Source: CANMUM01 sp965263365 (GTDB taxonomy: Bacteria > Pseudomonadota > Alphaproteobacteria > Rhodobacterales > Rhodobacteraceae). From it: a stretch of DNA of 64,000 nucleotides. The notes beneath the pieces were generated by a model. The model did not search any database. It saw only the letters and a list, made by a program, of their open reading frames with translations, and was not told the DNA's origin. Below, one piece after another: positions 54,783-63,732 of this stretch. The stretch is from the NCBI GenBank assembly GCA_965263365.1, contig OZ253672.1:2046001-2110000 (forward strand). The letters are read 5' to 3'. Position numbers and translations under genes: made by a program. Each line of letters starts with the position of its first letter. The first letter of the stretch is position 1.

Positions 54783-55103
54783 CTACTCTTCTTGGTCGGC
54801 AGGCACGTCTGCTATTTCTTCAATGCTGACCGTATCGGTATCATCGTCTTCAAGTAGCTCGTCATCCAATGCTGGATCATCATCGATAAGATCAACATCA
54901 TCTTCGATGATATCTTCGGCGTCGACTTTGTTCGATTTACTGGCTTCTTTGACTACTTTCGCACGCATATCACTTTGAAATAGTGAAGCAATTTCGAAAC
55001 TATGTTCGCAGTTTGGACACGTCGCAGGATCTTGATTGAGATCATAGAAACGTGTGCTGCATTTCGGACAAAGGCGCTTAACGCCCCATTCAGCTTTAAC
55101 CAT
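54783..55103 (-). CDS. TIGR02300-family zinc-ribbon acidic protein
   Basis: A 106-residue protein with a zinc ribbon (CPKCSTRFYDLNQDPATCPNC, split: Cys pairs at about 12/15 and 29/32) and a very acidic tail of Asp/Glu. The WGxKRxCPxCxxRFYDLN start is the TIGR02300 signature. Found only in alphaproteobacteria, usually beside tRNA-Ala. Function unknown; the domain suggests a nucleic-acid or transcription-associated role. Confidence 0.93.
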   Translation of the reverse strand: MVKAEWGVKRLCPKCSTRFYDLNQDPATCPNCEHSFEIASLFQSDMRAKVVKEASKSNKVDAEDIIEDDVDLIDDDPALDDELLEDDDTDTVSIEEIADVPADQEE

Positions 55104-55355
55104 TGCTTTTCCTTATGTCGAATTAGAACTCGTTGGCGGCTTCCCTGCCACACCTAAGCAAATAGGTCAATATCTTTTGTCGGTTTAATCAATTCACATC
55201 AAAATTTTAATATTTTTCATTTAAATTTATGACAGCAGATCGAAGGTCCCGAAAAGCGCAGACTTCAGACAAGTTCACGATATTATAACACTAGATTAAT
55301 TTTCATTGCGTCCGCGGGATAATAATATTAATAAAAACGAAAGGAAATTATAATT

Positions 55356-56591
55356 ATGTTATATCATGCATACGAAATCGCGCATGCCGCTATCGCACCG
55401 ACACGTCATGTTGCACAGTGGGCATATGATTTTAATAAATCCGAATTCAACCCTTTCAAAGAGAATTACTTAAATCGTTATTCTCAAGCACAGCTTGAGT
55501 TGTTTTTGAATGCTTCGCGCCGCTACGCCAAGCCAGAATTTGGATTTGATACGATTCAAATCGATGGTCGCGATGTTAAAATTTCACAAGAAATCAGTTT
55601 ATCTCTTCCATTTTGTGATTTGCTCCATTTTAAAAGAGAAATAAAACGAGATGATCCCCCTGTTTTGATTTTGGCGCCTCTATCGGGACATTTTGCGACT
55701 TTACTTCGTGGCACTGTCAAGAAAGCGATGGAAGACCATCACGTTTATATTTCCGATTGGCGTGACGCGCGTGATGTTCCGCTTAGTGATGGCCGTTTTG
55801 ATTTAGATGACTATGTCGATTACATTATCGAATTTTGCGCGCATATTCACAAAATACATGGCGTTCGTCCGCATATATTGGGTGTCTGCCAGCCCGGTGT
55901 ACCCGCGCTCGTTGCAGCTTCTTTGATGGCAAAGCAAAAACATCCGTCACGACCAGCAAGCCTAACCTTGATGGGCTCACCTATCGACGTATCGATAAAT
56001 CCAAAAGGGCCGAATGATCTTGCAAACTCGCGTGCACTATCTTGGTTCGAAAATAATGTGATTTTGACCGTCCCTTTTCCCAATCGAGGCATGATGCGTC
56101 GTGTTTATCCGGGCTTTTTACAGCTTCAAGGCTTCATGACAATGAACCTTGATCGTCATGTTGATGCGCATATGCAACATTTCAAGCATATGGTTCAAGG
56201 CGACGGCGAAAGCGCGGCAGCACACCGAAAGTTCTATGACGAATATATGGCTGTGATGGATATGACTGCCGAGTTTTATTTGCAAACAATTGATCGAGTT
56301 TTCCAGCGCAAACTTCTTGCAAAAGGCGCGTATAAATATCGAGATGAACTTGTAGATCCGTCTTCGATCACGGACACCGCGCTTTTCACAATTGAAGGTC
56401 AACGTGATGATATTACGGGTGTTGGGCAAACAGAAGCCGCGCATGGTTTGACATCTGGCTTAGCCGAAAAAAACCGACGTCATTGGGTACAACCTAAGGC
56501 TGGGCATTATGGAATATTTAATGGCTCTCGCTGGCGGAACGAAATTTATCCTCAAGTCAAAGAATTTATATCAGAACACAAAGCGTCTTGA
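55356..56591 (+). CDS. phaZ: intracellular polyhydroxyalkanoate (PHB) depolymerase
   Basis: A 411-residue alpha/beta hydrolase of the intracellular PHB depolymerase family. The nucleophile is Cys178 in the lipase-box-like GVCQPG; the Asp and His of the triad lie in FTIEGQRDDITG and AGHYGIF. N-terminal MLYHAYEIAHAAIAP is the family start. It degrades native PHB granules to hydroxybutyrate. A 252-base leader precedes it, and it overlaps the next gene by four bases (TTGA). Confidence 0.94.
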   Translation: MLYHAYEIAHAAIAPTRHVAQWAYDFNKSEFNPFKENYLNRYSQAQLELFLNASRRYAKPEFGFDTIQIDGRDVKISQEISLSLPFCDLLHFKREIKRDDPPVLILAPLSGHFATLLRGTVKKAMEDHHVYISDWRDARDVPLSDGRFDLDDYVDYIIEFCAHIHKIHGVRPHILGVCQPGVPALVAASLMAKQKHPSRPASLTLMGSPIDVSINPKGPNDLANSRALSWFENNVILTVPFPNRGMMRRVYPGFLQLQGFMTMNLDRHVDAHMQHFKHMVQGDGESAAAHRKFYDEYMAVMDMTAEFYLQTIDRVFQRKLLAKGAYKYRDELVDPSSITDTALFTIEGQRDDITGVGQTEAAHGLTSGLAEKNRRHWVQPKAGHYGIFNGSRWRNEIYPQVKEFISEHKAS

Positions 56592-57268
56592 GCACGATAC
56601 ATCCTCAAAACTTACCACATATTTCGATAAAATTACGGCCAAATTCCCGCGCGCGCCGTCTAACTTTACGCCAATCAACACGCGATGGCGGTTTTACCGT
56701 GAGTTATCCAAAATCAACGCGCCTGAATGAAATTGATGCGTTTATTAATACACATGAAGGTTGGATTCGGCGTCACTACAAGCCCACACAAATGGTTTCA
56801 ATTGGCAGTATGCTTCCCTTTCGAGGCGAAGACTACACAATTGAGCAAGGCGATAAGCGAGGCGTGCGTTTTGCCTCCGAAGCGATTTACGTAAAGTCAC
56901 CGAATGTCGGACGAGCGCTTGCCGCTGCGTTAAAGTCTCAAGCACAAATCTATGCGAACGCAAAAATCGACCACTTTGCAAATTTGGTCGGAAGTCACGT
57001 GAACGAGATCCGTTGGCGCGACACCAAATCACGCTGGGGCAGCTGTGATGAGCGTGGCAATATCATGCTTTCATGGCGATTAATTATGATGCCAGATTGG
57101 ATTTTTGACTATGTAATCGCTCATGAATGTGCGCACTTGGTTCATATGGATCATTCACATCGCTTTTGGGCGCTCCTCGAAAAAATATATCCGGAAACAC
57201 CCGCCGCCCGCACACATTTACGCCGGATCGGCAAGGAAATCCAAAGCATTATTTTTGACGCCAGCTAA
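56588..57268 (+). CDS. YgjP-like M48/SprT-type metallopeptidase (DUF45)
   Basis: A 226-residue protein with the zinc motif His179-Glu180-Cys-Ala-His183 and third ligand His189 (HECAHLVHMDHS), and the preceding RWGSC (149-153) and LSWRLIMMP motifs of the YgjP/DUF45 family. TTG start overlapping the phaZ stop. Cytoplasmic. Biological target unknown. Confidence 0.88.
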   Translation: MSTIHPQNLPHISIKLRPNSRARRLTLRQSTRDGGFTVSYPKSTRLNEIDAFINTHEGWIRRHYKPTQMVSIGSMLPFRGEDYTIEQGDKRGVRFASEAIYVKSPNVGRALAAALKSQAQIYANAKIDHFANLVGSHVNEIRWRDTKSRWGSCDERGNIMLSWRLIMMPDWIFDYVIAHECAHLVHMDHSHRFWALLEKIYPETPAARTHLRRIGKEIQSIIFDAS

Positions 57269-57306
57269 ACTGAACTTGATTGATTAAACTATAACCTTAT
57301 GAACAA

Positions 57307-58665
57307 CTAAACCCCATACTGCGATCCCACTTCAAGCGTCTTATCCAAAATATCCAAGCCCAATTCGAGATCTTCCTCACTAATATTAAGCGGCGGCGTG
57401 AGGCGAATGACATTTGAGTAAAAAGAAAGATAAAGACCATTTTCCATCGAGAATTTCATCATTGCATTCATAGGGCGCGCATCGTCTCCTTTCGCAGCAA
57501 ACGGCACAAGTGGTTCGCGAGTTTCGCGGTCTTTCACAAGCTCAATACCATTAAACATTCCTAAACCACGGATATCTCCAATGATCTCGTGTTTATCTGC
57601 CAATTTTCTTAATGCCGCCCGCATTTTCTCACCCATCTTAGTGGCATGATTAAGCGTGCCTTCTTCATGCATAGCTGAAATTGCAGCGACACCAGACGCA
57701 CAAGCCAGAGGATGCCCCGCATAGGTTAAACCACCCGGAAGCGGATAGTTTTTTAGCCAATTTAAAATATCTTTTGAAACACTCATCGTCCCAAGTGGCA
57801 CGTAACCTGAGTTAATCCCTTTTGCGCTTGTAAGAATGTCGGGCTGAACACCCCAATGATCAACAGCGAACCATTCTCCTGTGCGCCCGAATCCAGCCAT
57901 GACTTCATCAGAAATGAGCAAGATACCGTATTTTTCACAAGTCGCTTTAATCGATTCTAGATACCCATCGGGCGGAACAATAATTCCATTTGTACCCACC
58001 ACAGGCTCCAAAATAACGGCGGCCACCGTATTTGGATTTTCATACATTAAGATTTCTTCCAAATGGGGCGCACCTTGGCACACTGGGCAATCTAAGGGAT
58101 CTTTGTGCCCCGTAGGCGTTCGGTATGTATAAGGATCAAGCATACGAACAACACCCGGCATATCGCCTCGCGTCAAATGATGCCTCGGATCCCCCGTTAA
58201 AGATAAAGTTCCACCCGTCGCGCCGTGATAAGATCGATAGCGTGCAATAATCTTACTTCGGCCTGTATAATGGCGCGCAATACGAATGGCTGTTTCATTT
58301 GCGGCTGCGCCCCCTGTCGTAAAAAATGTACTCGTGAGATTGGCGGGCGTAATATCGCGCATCATCGCTGCCAATTCCGAGCGCACATCACAGCCCATTG
58401 AAGGACCAATATAACAAAGTTTGTCCGCCTGATCCTTTATCGCTTGAATGATCTTCGGATGTTGATGACCTAAATTGGCATTCACGAGTTGAGATTGAAA
58501 ATCAAGGTAACGCTTTCCATTTGTGTCCCAAAACCAAGAGCCCTCTGCCCCCGCAATCACTATCGGCTTGCCGCCTTGTTTTGACCATGATTGAAGATAG
58601 TGTTCACCATGTATTTTTGCGACCCATTCTGGATCATGTTTAGGATATTCATTTTGAAGTGTCAT
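57307..58665 (-). CDS. class III aminotransferase (taurine/beta-alanine-pyruvate-like)
   Basis: A 452-residue PLP-dependent omega-aminotransferase. Cofactor lysine in TSAKGINSGYVPLG, the GGAAANETA phosphate loop, YHGATG, DEVMAGFGRTGEWF and the C-terminal substrate-binding PLNISEED. Closest pattern is taurine-pyruvate or beta-alanine-pyruvate aminotransferase. It ends the catabolic cluster of enolase-family genes, separated by 192 bases, which suggests a separate promoter. Amino donor unknown. Confidence 0.87.
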   Translation of the reverse strand: MTLQNEYPKHDPEWVAKIHGEHYLQSWSKQGGKPIVIAGAEGSWFWDTNGKRYLDFQSQLVNANLGHQHPKIIQAIKDQADKLCYIGPSMGCDVRSELAAMMRDITPANLTSTFFTTGGAAANETAIRIARHYTGRSKIIARYRSYHGATGGTLSLTGDPRHHLTRGDMPGVVRMLDPYTYRTPTGHKDPLDCPVCQGAPHLEEILMYENPNTVAAVILEPVVGTNGIIVPPDGYLESIKATCEKYGILLISDEVMAGFGRTGEWFAVDHWGVQPDILTSAKGINSGYVPLGTMSVSKDILNWLKNYPLPGGLTYAGHPLACASGVAAISAMHEEGTLNHATKMGEKMRAALRKLADKHEIIGDIRGLGMFNGIELVKDRETREPLVPFAAKGDDARPMNAMMKFSMENGLYLSFYSNVIRLTPPLNISEEDLELGLDILDKTLEVGSQYGV

Positions 58666-58857
58666 TTTTGTCTCGTTTCATTTAGATTAACTGCAACTCG
58701 TTCTTACATCTGAAAACAGAGTGAATTGTTGTCATTCGCATTAGTGATCACTTTGATGGGTGTATGTGTGTTCATCCTAATCAAAAAACGCCAATATGCT
58801 CTCACGGTCTTTGAAAAATAAAACAAATCTCGCATACGTCCGACGTGATTGAATAAA

Positions 58858-59952
58858 CTAATCAAAAACTTCATCGGCGGCTCCAAGCTCGGGATTTACA
58901 CCAAGTCCAACACCACTTGGTGGCTCAATATATCCATGATTTCTAGTGGGCGTATTTTGGTCTAAGCGCGGTGAAACATAATGCGACAAATCACAAACGT
59001 TCATAATAAATTTAAGATCTGTACTCGCCCCCAAATGAAGCGCAGCCGCGGTGACAATATCGCTCCCCCAAGTATCTTCAACACACATTTTAGCGCCAAG
59101 ATGTACGCAAAGATCTCTCGCCTTTCGTGATTGAGTTAATCCGCCAAATTTAGATGTTTTAACCGCAATCGCATCCATGCATCCAAGACGAGAAGCCCGC
59201 AATAGACTTGCCAAATCATGACCGTTTTCATCAATTTTCATAGGCAAGCCAGTGGCATTTTTTACATCAGCGCATTGCTCTAGAGTTTCGCAAGGCTGCT
59301 CGAGCATAATATCATAATTGGCGACAGATTTCCCAACGCGTATCGCATCAAGTTTTGTAGCGCCTCCATTCCAATCCCCATAAACCAAATATCCCGCTCC
59401 CACCGCTTCGCGAACTTTGATGAGCCGTTCAATATCGAGATGATTATTCGCATCAGCGCCAAGCTTGACTTGAAATTGTGTCATGCCTGAAGATTTGGCT
59501 TCCTTTGCAATACGAACCATTTCATCAGGCGCAACACAAGTAATCGAGTGATAAAGAGGAAGATGTTGATTTCGCAAACCTCCCAAAAGTGTATAAACGG
59601 GAAGTTTTGCAACTTTTCCGGTTATATCCCAAAACGCCATATCTAGCGCAGACTTTACGTATGGGTGTCCCATAAGCCAGCGATCCAAATGAGCAGATAA
59701 ACTTTCCGCCCCCAAAGGGTTCGCGCCGATAAGTTTTGGCGTGAGTTCAGCAATAGCAGGGGCAACACCGCGCGCATATGCGGGTAGATAGTGAGGAATA
59801 GGGCATACCTCTCCCCATCCTGATATGCCTTGATCTGTATCAATTCGCAACACAACACTTTCAACGGTGTCACAAGCCTTTCCTTCAGCCATATAATAAG
59901 TTTCATGCGAAGTGAGAGGTACGTGCCACAGGGATACCTTTGTAATTTTCAT
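58858..59952 (-). CDS. enolase-superfamily racemase/dehydratase (mandelate racemase/HpbD-like), paralogue 1
   Basis: A 364-residue member of the mandelate racemase/muconate-lactonising group. Proton-transfer Lys163 (QVKLGAD) and Lys265 (AVKTSKFGG), metal ligands Asp193, Glu218 (LEQPCE) and Asp241 (IDENG), and the VEDTWG strand (291-296) are all present. Keeping a lysine on both faces is what 1,1-proton-transfer (racemase/epimerase) members such as hydroxyproline-betaine epimerase HpbD show. Starts with the family-typical MKITKV. Confidence 0.88.
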   Translation of the reverse strand: MKITKVSLWHVPLTSHETYYMAEGKACDTVESVVLRIDTDQGISGWGEVCPIPHYLPAYARGVAPAIAELTPKLIGANPLGAESLSAHLDRWLMGHPYVKSALDMAFWDITGKVAKLPVYTLLGGLRNQHLPLYHSITCVAPDEMVRIAKEAKSSGMTQFQVKLGADANNHLDIERLIKVREAVGAGYLVYGDWNGGATKLDAIRVGKSVANYDIMLEQPCETLEQCADVKNATGLPMKIDENGHDLASLLRASRLGCMDAIAVKTSKFGGLTQSRKARDLCVHLGAKMCVEDTWGSDIVTAAALHLGASTDLKFIMNVCDLSHYVSPRLDQNTPTRNHGYIEPPSGVGLGVNPELGAADEVFD

Positions 59953-60037
59953 ATAGCCTCCACTTTAAAATGAACTGACTTGAGCGCCAAAATCTTCGAA
60001 TTCATATATACCTGACCTATACATGCGCGGTTTGTTT

Positions 60038-61153
60038 TCATGAATTTGCCTCATAAATCGCAAAGGGTTTTCCAAGCGCCTTCTCATCTGGATGAACGCC
60101 AAGCCCAGCATCACGCGAAAGGGTCAAATGCCCGTCAGTTGCGCGCGGCCCCGCACCTCCCGCGATCTCTGCAGTGATCATGTCTTGGCAAGCCCAAACA
60201 CCGAGAATATTCTCGTCTGGAATGGTTGCCGCTAAATGTAAGGCTTCGCTATCTGCAAGCACAGAGCCTCCCGTCGCCATCACATAACAATCAATGCCAT
60301 TGGCAAGCGCAATATCACGAATGCGCGCTGCCTTGGTCAAACCGCCTACACGGTTGAGCTTAATTCCGAAAACCTCCGCCAATCCCTCATGCGCAATGTA
60401 CGTCGCATCTTGCAAGGTGACAAGTGTTTCATCAATCGACACAGGTGCGACATGCAACGGGCGGATGGCTGCGATATCATTGATCGTTTCGCAAGGTTGT
60501 TCAAACATGACGCGCAAGTCTTCCGTGGCTTTCATGACACGCAGAGCCTGCTGGCGAGTGAAGCCGCGATTAGCATCATAAAGTACGCGCTCACCTTGAG
60601 CACGATGGCCTTCCACATCACGGATTCGGGCAATGTTTGTGTCCACATCACCACCAATTTTTACTGAATGATTCACATAGCCGCGCGCGCGGTACGCATC
60701 CATCACCCTCTTGGTGTCTTCAATGGTTTTGACACCCACTGATGACGCGATCTGTTTCGGGGTATAGCTTGCCGCCCCCATCATCTCAGCAATGGGTTGT
60801 CCTGTGGCTTGTCCTTTGATGTCCCAACACGCCATATCAATAGGTGATTTTGCGTAAAAATGCCCGGGAAGCGCCAAATCCATTGCGCGCTCCACCTCTA
60901 AAACTTGGCGCGGATCAAGCCTCAGAATCCATGGCGCCACCGTCTCAATCCCCGCGCGAATTCCTGGCCCATGCGCAGGTACATAAGTGTGCCCCCACGG
61001 CGTGCCTTCGCCCCACCCGACTAAGCCTTCGTCAGTTTCAATTTTTACAAATGTTGCGTCAAGAACTTCAAATTTTAGACGCCCACCTGATAGCCAGTAT
61101 GGCTCCTTAAGAGGTAAATCATGTTGAAAAACAGTTATCCGCGTGATCTTCAT
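60038..61153 (-). CDS. enolase-superfamily racemase/dehydratase, paralogue 2, altered C-terminal loop
   Basis: A 371-residue mandelate racemase-type enzyme: Lys165 (SVKIGGD), Lys265 (GIKLNRVGG), Asp193, Glu218 (FEQPCE) and Asp241 (IDETL) are all conserved, collinear with its two neighbours. At 291-300, where they have (V/C)ED(T/S)WG, it has VMATGGSVLA and so lacks the acidic residue. The substrate may therefore differ. The start is the ATG at 61153, one base after the paralogue 3 stop (TAATATG); longer reading frames overlap paralogue 3. Confidence 0.87.
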   Translation of the reverse strand: MKITRITVFQHDLPLKEPYWLSGGRLKFEVLDATFVKIETDEGLVGWGEGTPWGHTYVPAHGPGIRAGIETVAPWILRLDPRQVLEVERAMDLALPGHFYAKSPIDMACWDIKGQATGQPIAEMMGAASYTPKQIASSVGVKTIEDTKRVMDAYRARGYVNHSVKIGGDVDTNIARIRDVEGHRAQGERVLYDANRGFTRQQALRVMKATEDLRVMFEQPCETINDIAAIRPLHVAPVSIDETLVTLQDATYIAHEGLAEVFGIKLNRVGGLTKAARIRDIALANGIDCYVMATGGSVLADSEALHLAATIPDENILGVWACQDMITAEIAGGAGPRATDGHLTLSRDAGLGVHPDEKALGKPFAIYEANS

Positions 61154-61154
61154 A

Positions 61155-62261
61155 TTATCCTCCGTAAACCGCAACTGGATCACCAAGCGCATCGAAATCG
61201 GGTTTGACACCCAGCCCTGCTTGATCGGGCGCATAAAGCTTACCGTTTTTCACAAACGCGCTGCCAATTCCTGTTGATCGGGTATTATAATTCATCAAAT
61301 CGGTCGTGTTGTGCAAGAATTCTTCTGGCGTTGAGGCTGCAAAATGCGACACAACCGCTGTTGTAATCTCTCCGCCCCAGCTATCTTCGCACACAACGGG
61401 CATACGGTTTTCAATCAAGAAATCGCGGACACGCCGTGCTTTGCTCAAACCACCAAGATTTGATATTTTCAAACAGCAAATTTCTGCGTCGTGATCAGCC
61501 ACAATCTGCCTTGCAACATCAAGCCCCGTTATGCATTCATCGAGCTTCATCGGTTGCGCCGTCACACGCCGCACTTGCTGACATTCCGCATATGTCTTGC
61601 AGGGTTGCTCAAAAATATAGTCCAAGTCCTTGGTAGCGCGCGCCACACGTATGGCGTTATCAACCCGCCAGCCTTGATTGGCATCAGCCATGGCTTTTTC
61701 CTCAGCATTAAGAATGCCCACCGTTTGATGTATCCGCTCAATATCGCTTTGCCAATCCGCGCCCACTTTGATCTGGAATTGTCGGTAACCTGCCGCGCAG
61801 TAGTTTTCCATTTCGCGCATGCTTTCCTCAACCGATTTTTGAGGGGCAACGCGGTACATCAGCGCTCCATCGGTCAGCTTGCCGCCGAGCAACATCCAAA
61901 CGGGCTGAGAGGCAACTTGCCCCAAAACATCCCAACACGCCGCATCAATCGGTGATTTGGCATAGCCATGCACTTGCACCACTTGATCCATTAAGCGTTC
62001 AATCTTCGCGACTTGGCGCGGGTCTTCGCCAAGAAGCTTCGGCGCGAGTAATCGTAACACACCCTCCACGCCTTGCGAATGCGCGATCATATAATTTTCG
62101 CCATAAGGCGTGAATTCGCCACAACCTTGTAAACCCGCATCTGTATCAATCACAACCACATTGGCATGCGCTACATCAATCACATTGCCCGCACCCCAAA
62201 CATAAGTCCCGCCAACATAGGGCAGTTCGGTTTGATAAAGTGAGATGCGCGAAATCTTCAA
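61155..62261 (-). CDS. enolase-superfamily racemase/dehydratase, paralogue 3, TTG start
   Basis: A 368-residue protein with Lys165 (QIKVGAD), Lys265 (CLKISNLGG), Asp193, Glu218 (FEQPCK), Asp241 (LDECI) and the CEDSWGG strand (291-297). The start is a TTG at 62261 giving MKISRI, the family-standard beginning; no other start fits, and it overlaps the stop of the preceding gene by four bases (TTGA). First of three tandem paralogues. Confidence 0.88.
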   Translation of the reverse strand: MKISRISLYQTELPYVGGTYVWGAGNVIDVAHANVVVIDTDAGLQGCGEFTPYGENYMIAHSQGVEGVLRLLAPKLLGEDPRQVAKIERLMDQVVQVHGYAKSPIDAACWDVLGQVASQPVWMLLGGKLTDGALMYRVAPQKSVEESMREMENYCAAGYRQFQIKVGADWQSDIERIHQTVGILNAEEKAMADANQGWRVDNAIRVARATKDLDYIFEQPCKTYAECQQVRRVTAQPMKLDECITGLDVARQIVADHDAEICCLKISNLGGLSKARRVRDFLIENRMPVVCEDSWGGEITTAVVSHFAASTPEEFLHNTTDLMNYNTRSTGIGSAFVKNGKLYAPDQAGLGVKPDFDALGDPVAVYGG

Positions 62262-62650
62262 GCCAAATTCCTCTTATCATAGTTGAAAGCGCTCTCCGCA
62301 CAAAATCGAACCACCTCTTTAGGAATCGGTTGATCAATTTCTAAACAAAGCGCACGATTACCTTCACATTCAAATTGAGGAAATTGCACACGCCACCTTT
62401 CAATAAGCGATGTGCGGCAATGAACTAAAAGCTTGATGATATTTGGTGATTTTTTATTCCATGCAATTCGAAGTGTTGTGCCAATCTTGCCCGTCGGCAC
62501 AAATGCCGGTTCATTCCATTTCGTTGTTAGCTCTATCTTTGTAGGTGATTGCGACAACACGACCTCCGCCACAATCTCATAAATTTCTAAGAAGGTCTGC
62601 TTCGCTTCATCGGGATAGAGCGCTATGACGATGTTTATTTGCGAATTCAC
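62258..62650 (-). CDS. DUF1801-like protein
   Basis: A 130-residue protein with the YdhG/DUF1801 pattern: a helical start, then ELTTKWNEPAFVP and a C-terminal beta-rich core. GTG start at 62650 in a GTGA overlap with the oxidoreductase stop. It sits inside a catabolic operon, which is unusual for DUF1801. Function unknown; an enzyme or binding role is possible. Confidence 0.6.
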   Translation of the reverse strand: MNSQINIVIALYPDEAKQTFLEIYEIVAEVVLSQSPTKIELTTKWNEPAFVPTGKIGTTLRIAWNKKSPNIIKLLVHCRTSLIERWRVQFPQFECEGNRALCLEIDQPIPKEVVRFCAESAFNYDKRNLA

Positions 62651-63732
62651 GGCATCACCACAATATTGCCGACATGTTTTTTCTCGGTAAATGCCGCTTG
62701 AGCCGCGCGCAGTTCTTCCAAAGGATAAGTCGCCGCAAGCATCGGTTTTATCTGCGCTGCCTCAATATATTTGATCAAATTTCGTGTCACGATTGGATCA
62801 ATGACCGTCGAGCCGGTAAAAGTCAAATCACGCAAATAAAACGTGCGCAAATCAAGCGATACCATGGGCCCTGCGATGGCACCCGAACAGGTATAGCGCC
62901 CACCTTTTTCCAGAATATCGATCAGCTTCGACCAATAATCGCCACCAACAATATCCGCAACGACTGTTATTTTGTGCCCTTCAAGTGCCTCGCGAAGATT
63001 GGTCGGCGCGCGATCAATAATCAAGTCTGGCGCTAGCTCAGCAACGGCATCACGCTTAGCTTGTGAAGTCATCGCAATCACTTTCGCACCGCGCAATTTC
63101 GCAAGTTGAACCAGCGCGCCGCCAACGCCGCCCGATGCACCGGTAACTAAGACAACATCGTCTTCATTCACGTTTGCGCGCTCAAGCATACCTTCGGCGG
63201 TCGAATATGAACATGAAAGTGTTGCAAGTTCCGCATCGGTGAAGTTCGACTTCACCGCAAGCGCATTTTCACTACGTATTTTTGTATATTCCGCAAAACC
63301 GCCGTCACATTCAGAGCCAAAATAACTCGTTTTGTTTTTATTCTTGGGATCTTCTCGATTACGCAACCAGTTGTCCGTGATGACTCTTTCACCGATCCGC
63401 CCCGCCTCAACGCCTTCACCAACCGCAACAATCGTACCGCAAACATCTGCCCCTTGTATGCGTGGGAAACGAATCGGAGCGCCGCCCCAAGTCGGATCTT
63501 TGTCATCGACCTTTTCGAATCCCTCGCTTTGTGTCGCCGCCGACACCGTCTTTGAATACCAACCAACGCGCGTGTTGATATCCGTATTATTAAGACCACA
63601 AGCCCTCACTTTAATTAACACTTCCCCAGGGGCAGGGCGCGGGCAGGGCCAATTCTCATGCCAATTGATCATGTCCAGCCCCCCATGTCCCATGGTCACC
63701 ATCGCATTCATCGTTTCAGGTATCGTTTTCAC
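62647..63732 (-). CDS. zinc-type alcohol dehydrogenase/quinone-oxidoreductase-family protein
   Basis: A 361-residue medium-chain dehydrogenase/reductase: N-terminal GroES-like domain (ACGLNNTDINTRVGWYS, IQGADVCGTIVAVGEGV) and Rossmann domain (VTGASGGVGGALVQLAKLRGAKV). No structural-zinc cysteine cluster, so probably NADPH-dependent, zinc-free. GTG start at 63732 overlaps the previous stop (GTGA); an internal ATG seven codons in is possible. Substrate unknown. Confidence 0.88.
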   Translation of the reverse strand: MKTIPETMNAMVTMGHGGLDMINWHENWPCPRPAPGEVLIKVRACGLNNTDINTRVGWYSKTVSAATQSEGFEKVDDKDPTWGGAPIRFPRIQGADVCGTIVAVGEGVEAGRIGERVITDNWLRNREDPKNKNKTSYFGSECDGGFAEYTKIRSENALAVKSNFTDAELATLSCSYSTAEGMLERANVNEDDVVLVTGASGGVGGALVQLAKLRGAKVIAMTSQAKRDAVAELAPDLIIDRAPTNLREALEGHKITVVADIVGGDYWSKLIDILEKGGRYTCSGAIAGPMVSLDLRTFYLRDLTFTGSTVIDPIVTRNLIKYIEAAQIKPMLAATYPLEELRAAQAAFTEKKHVGNIVVMP

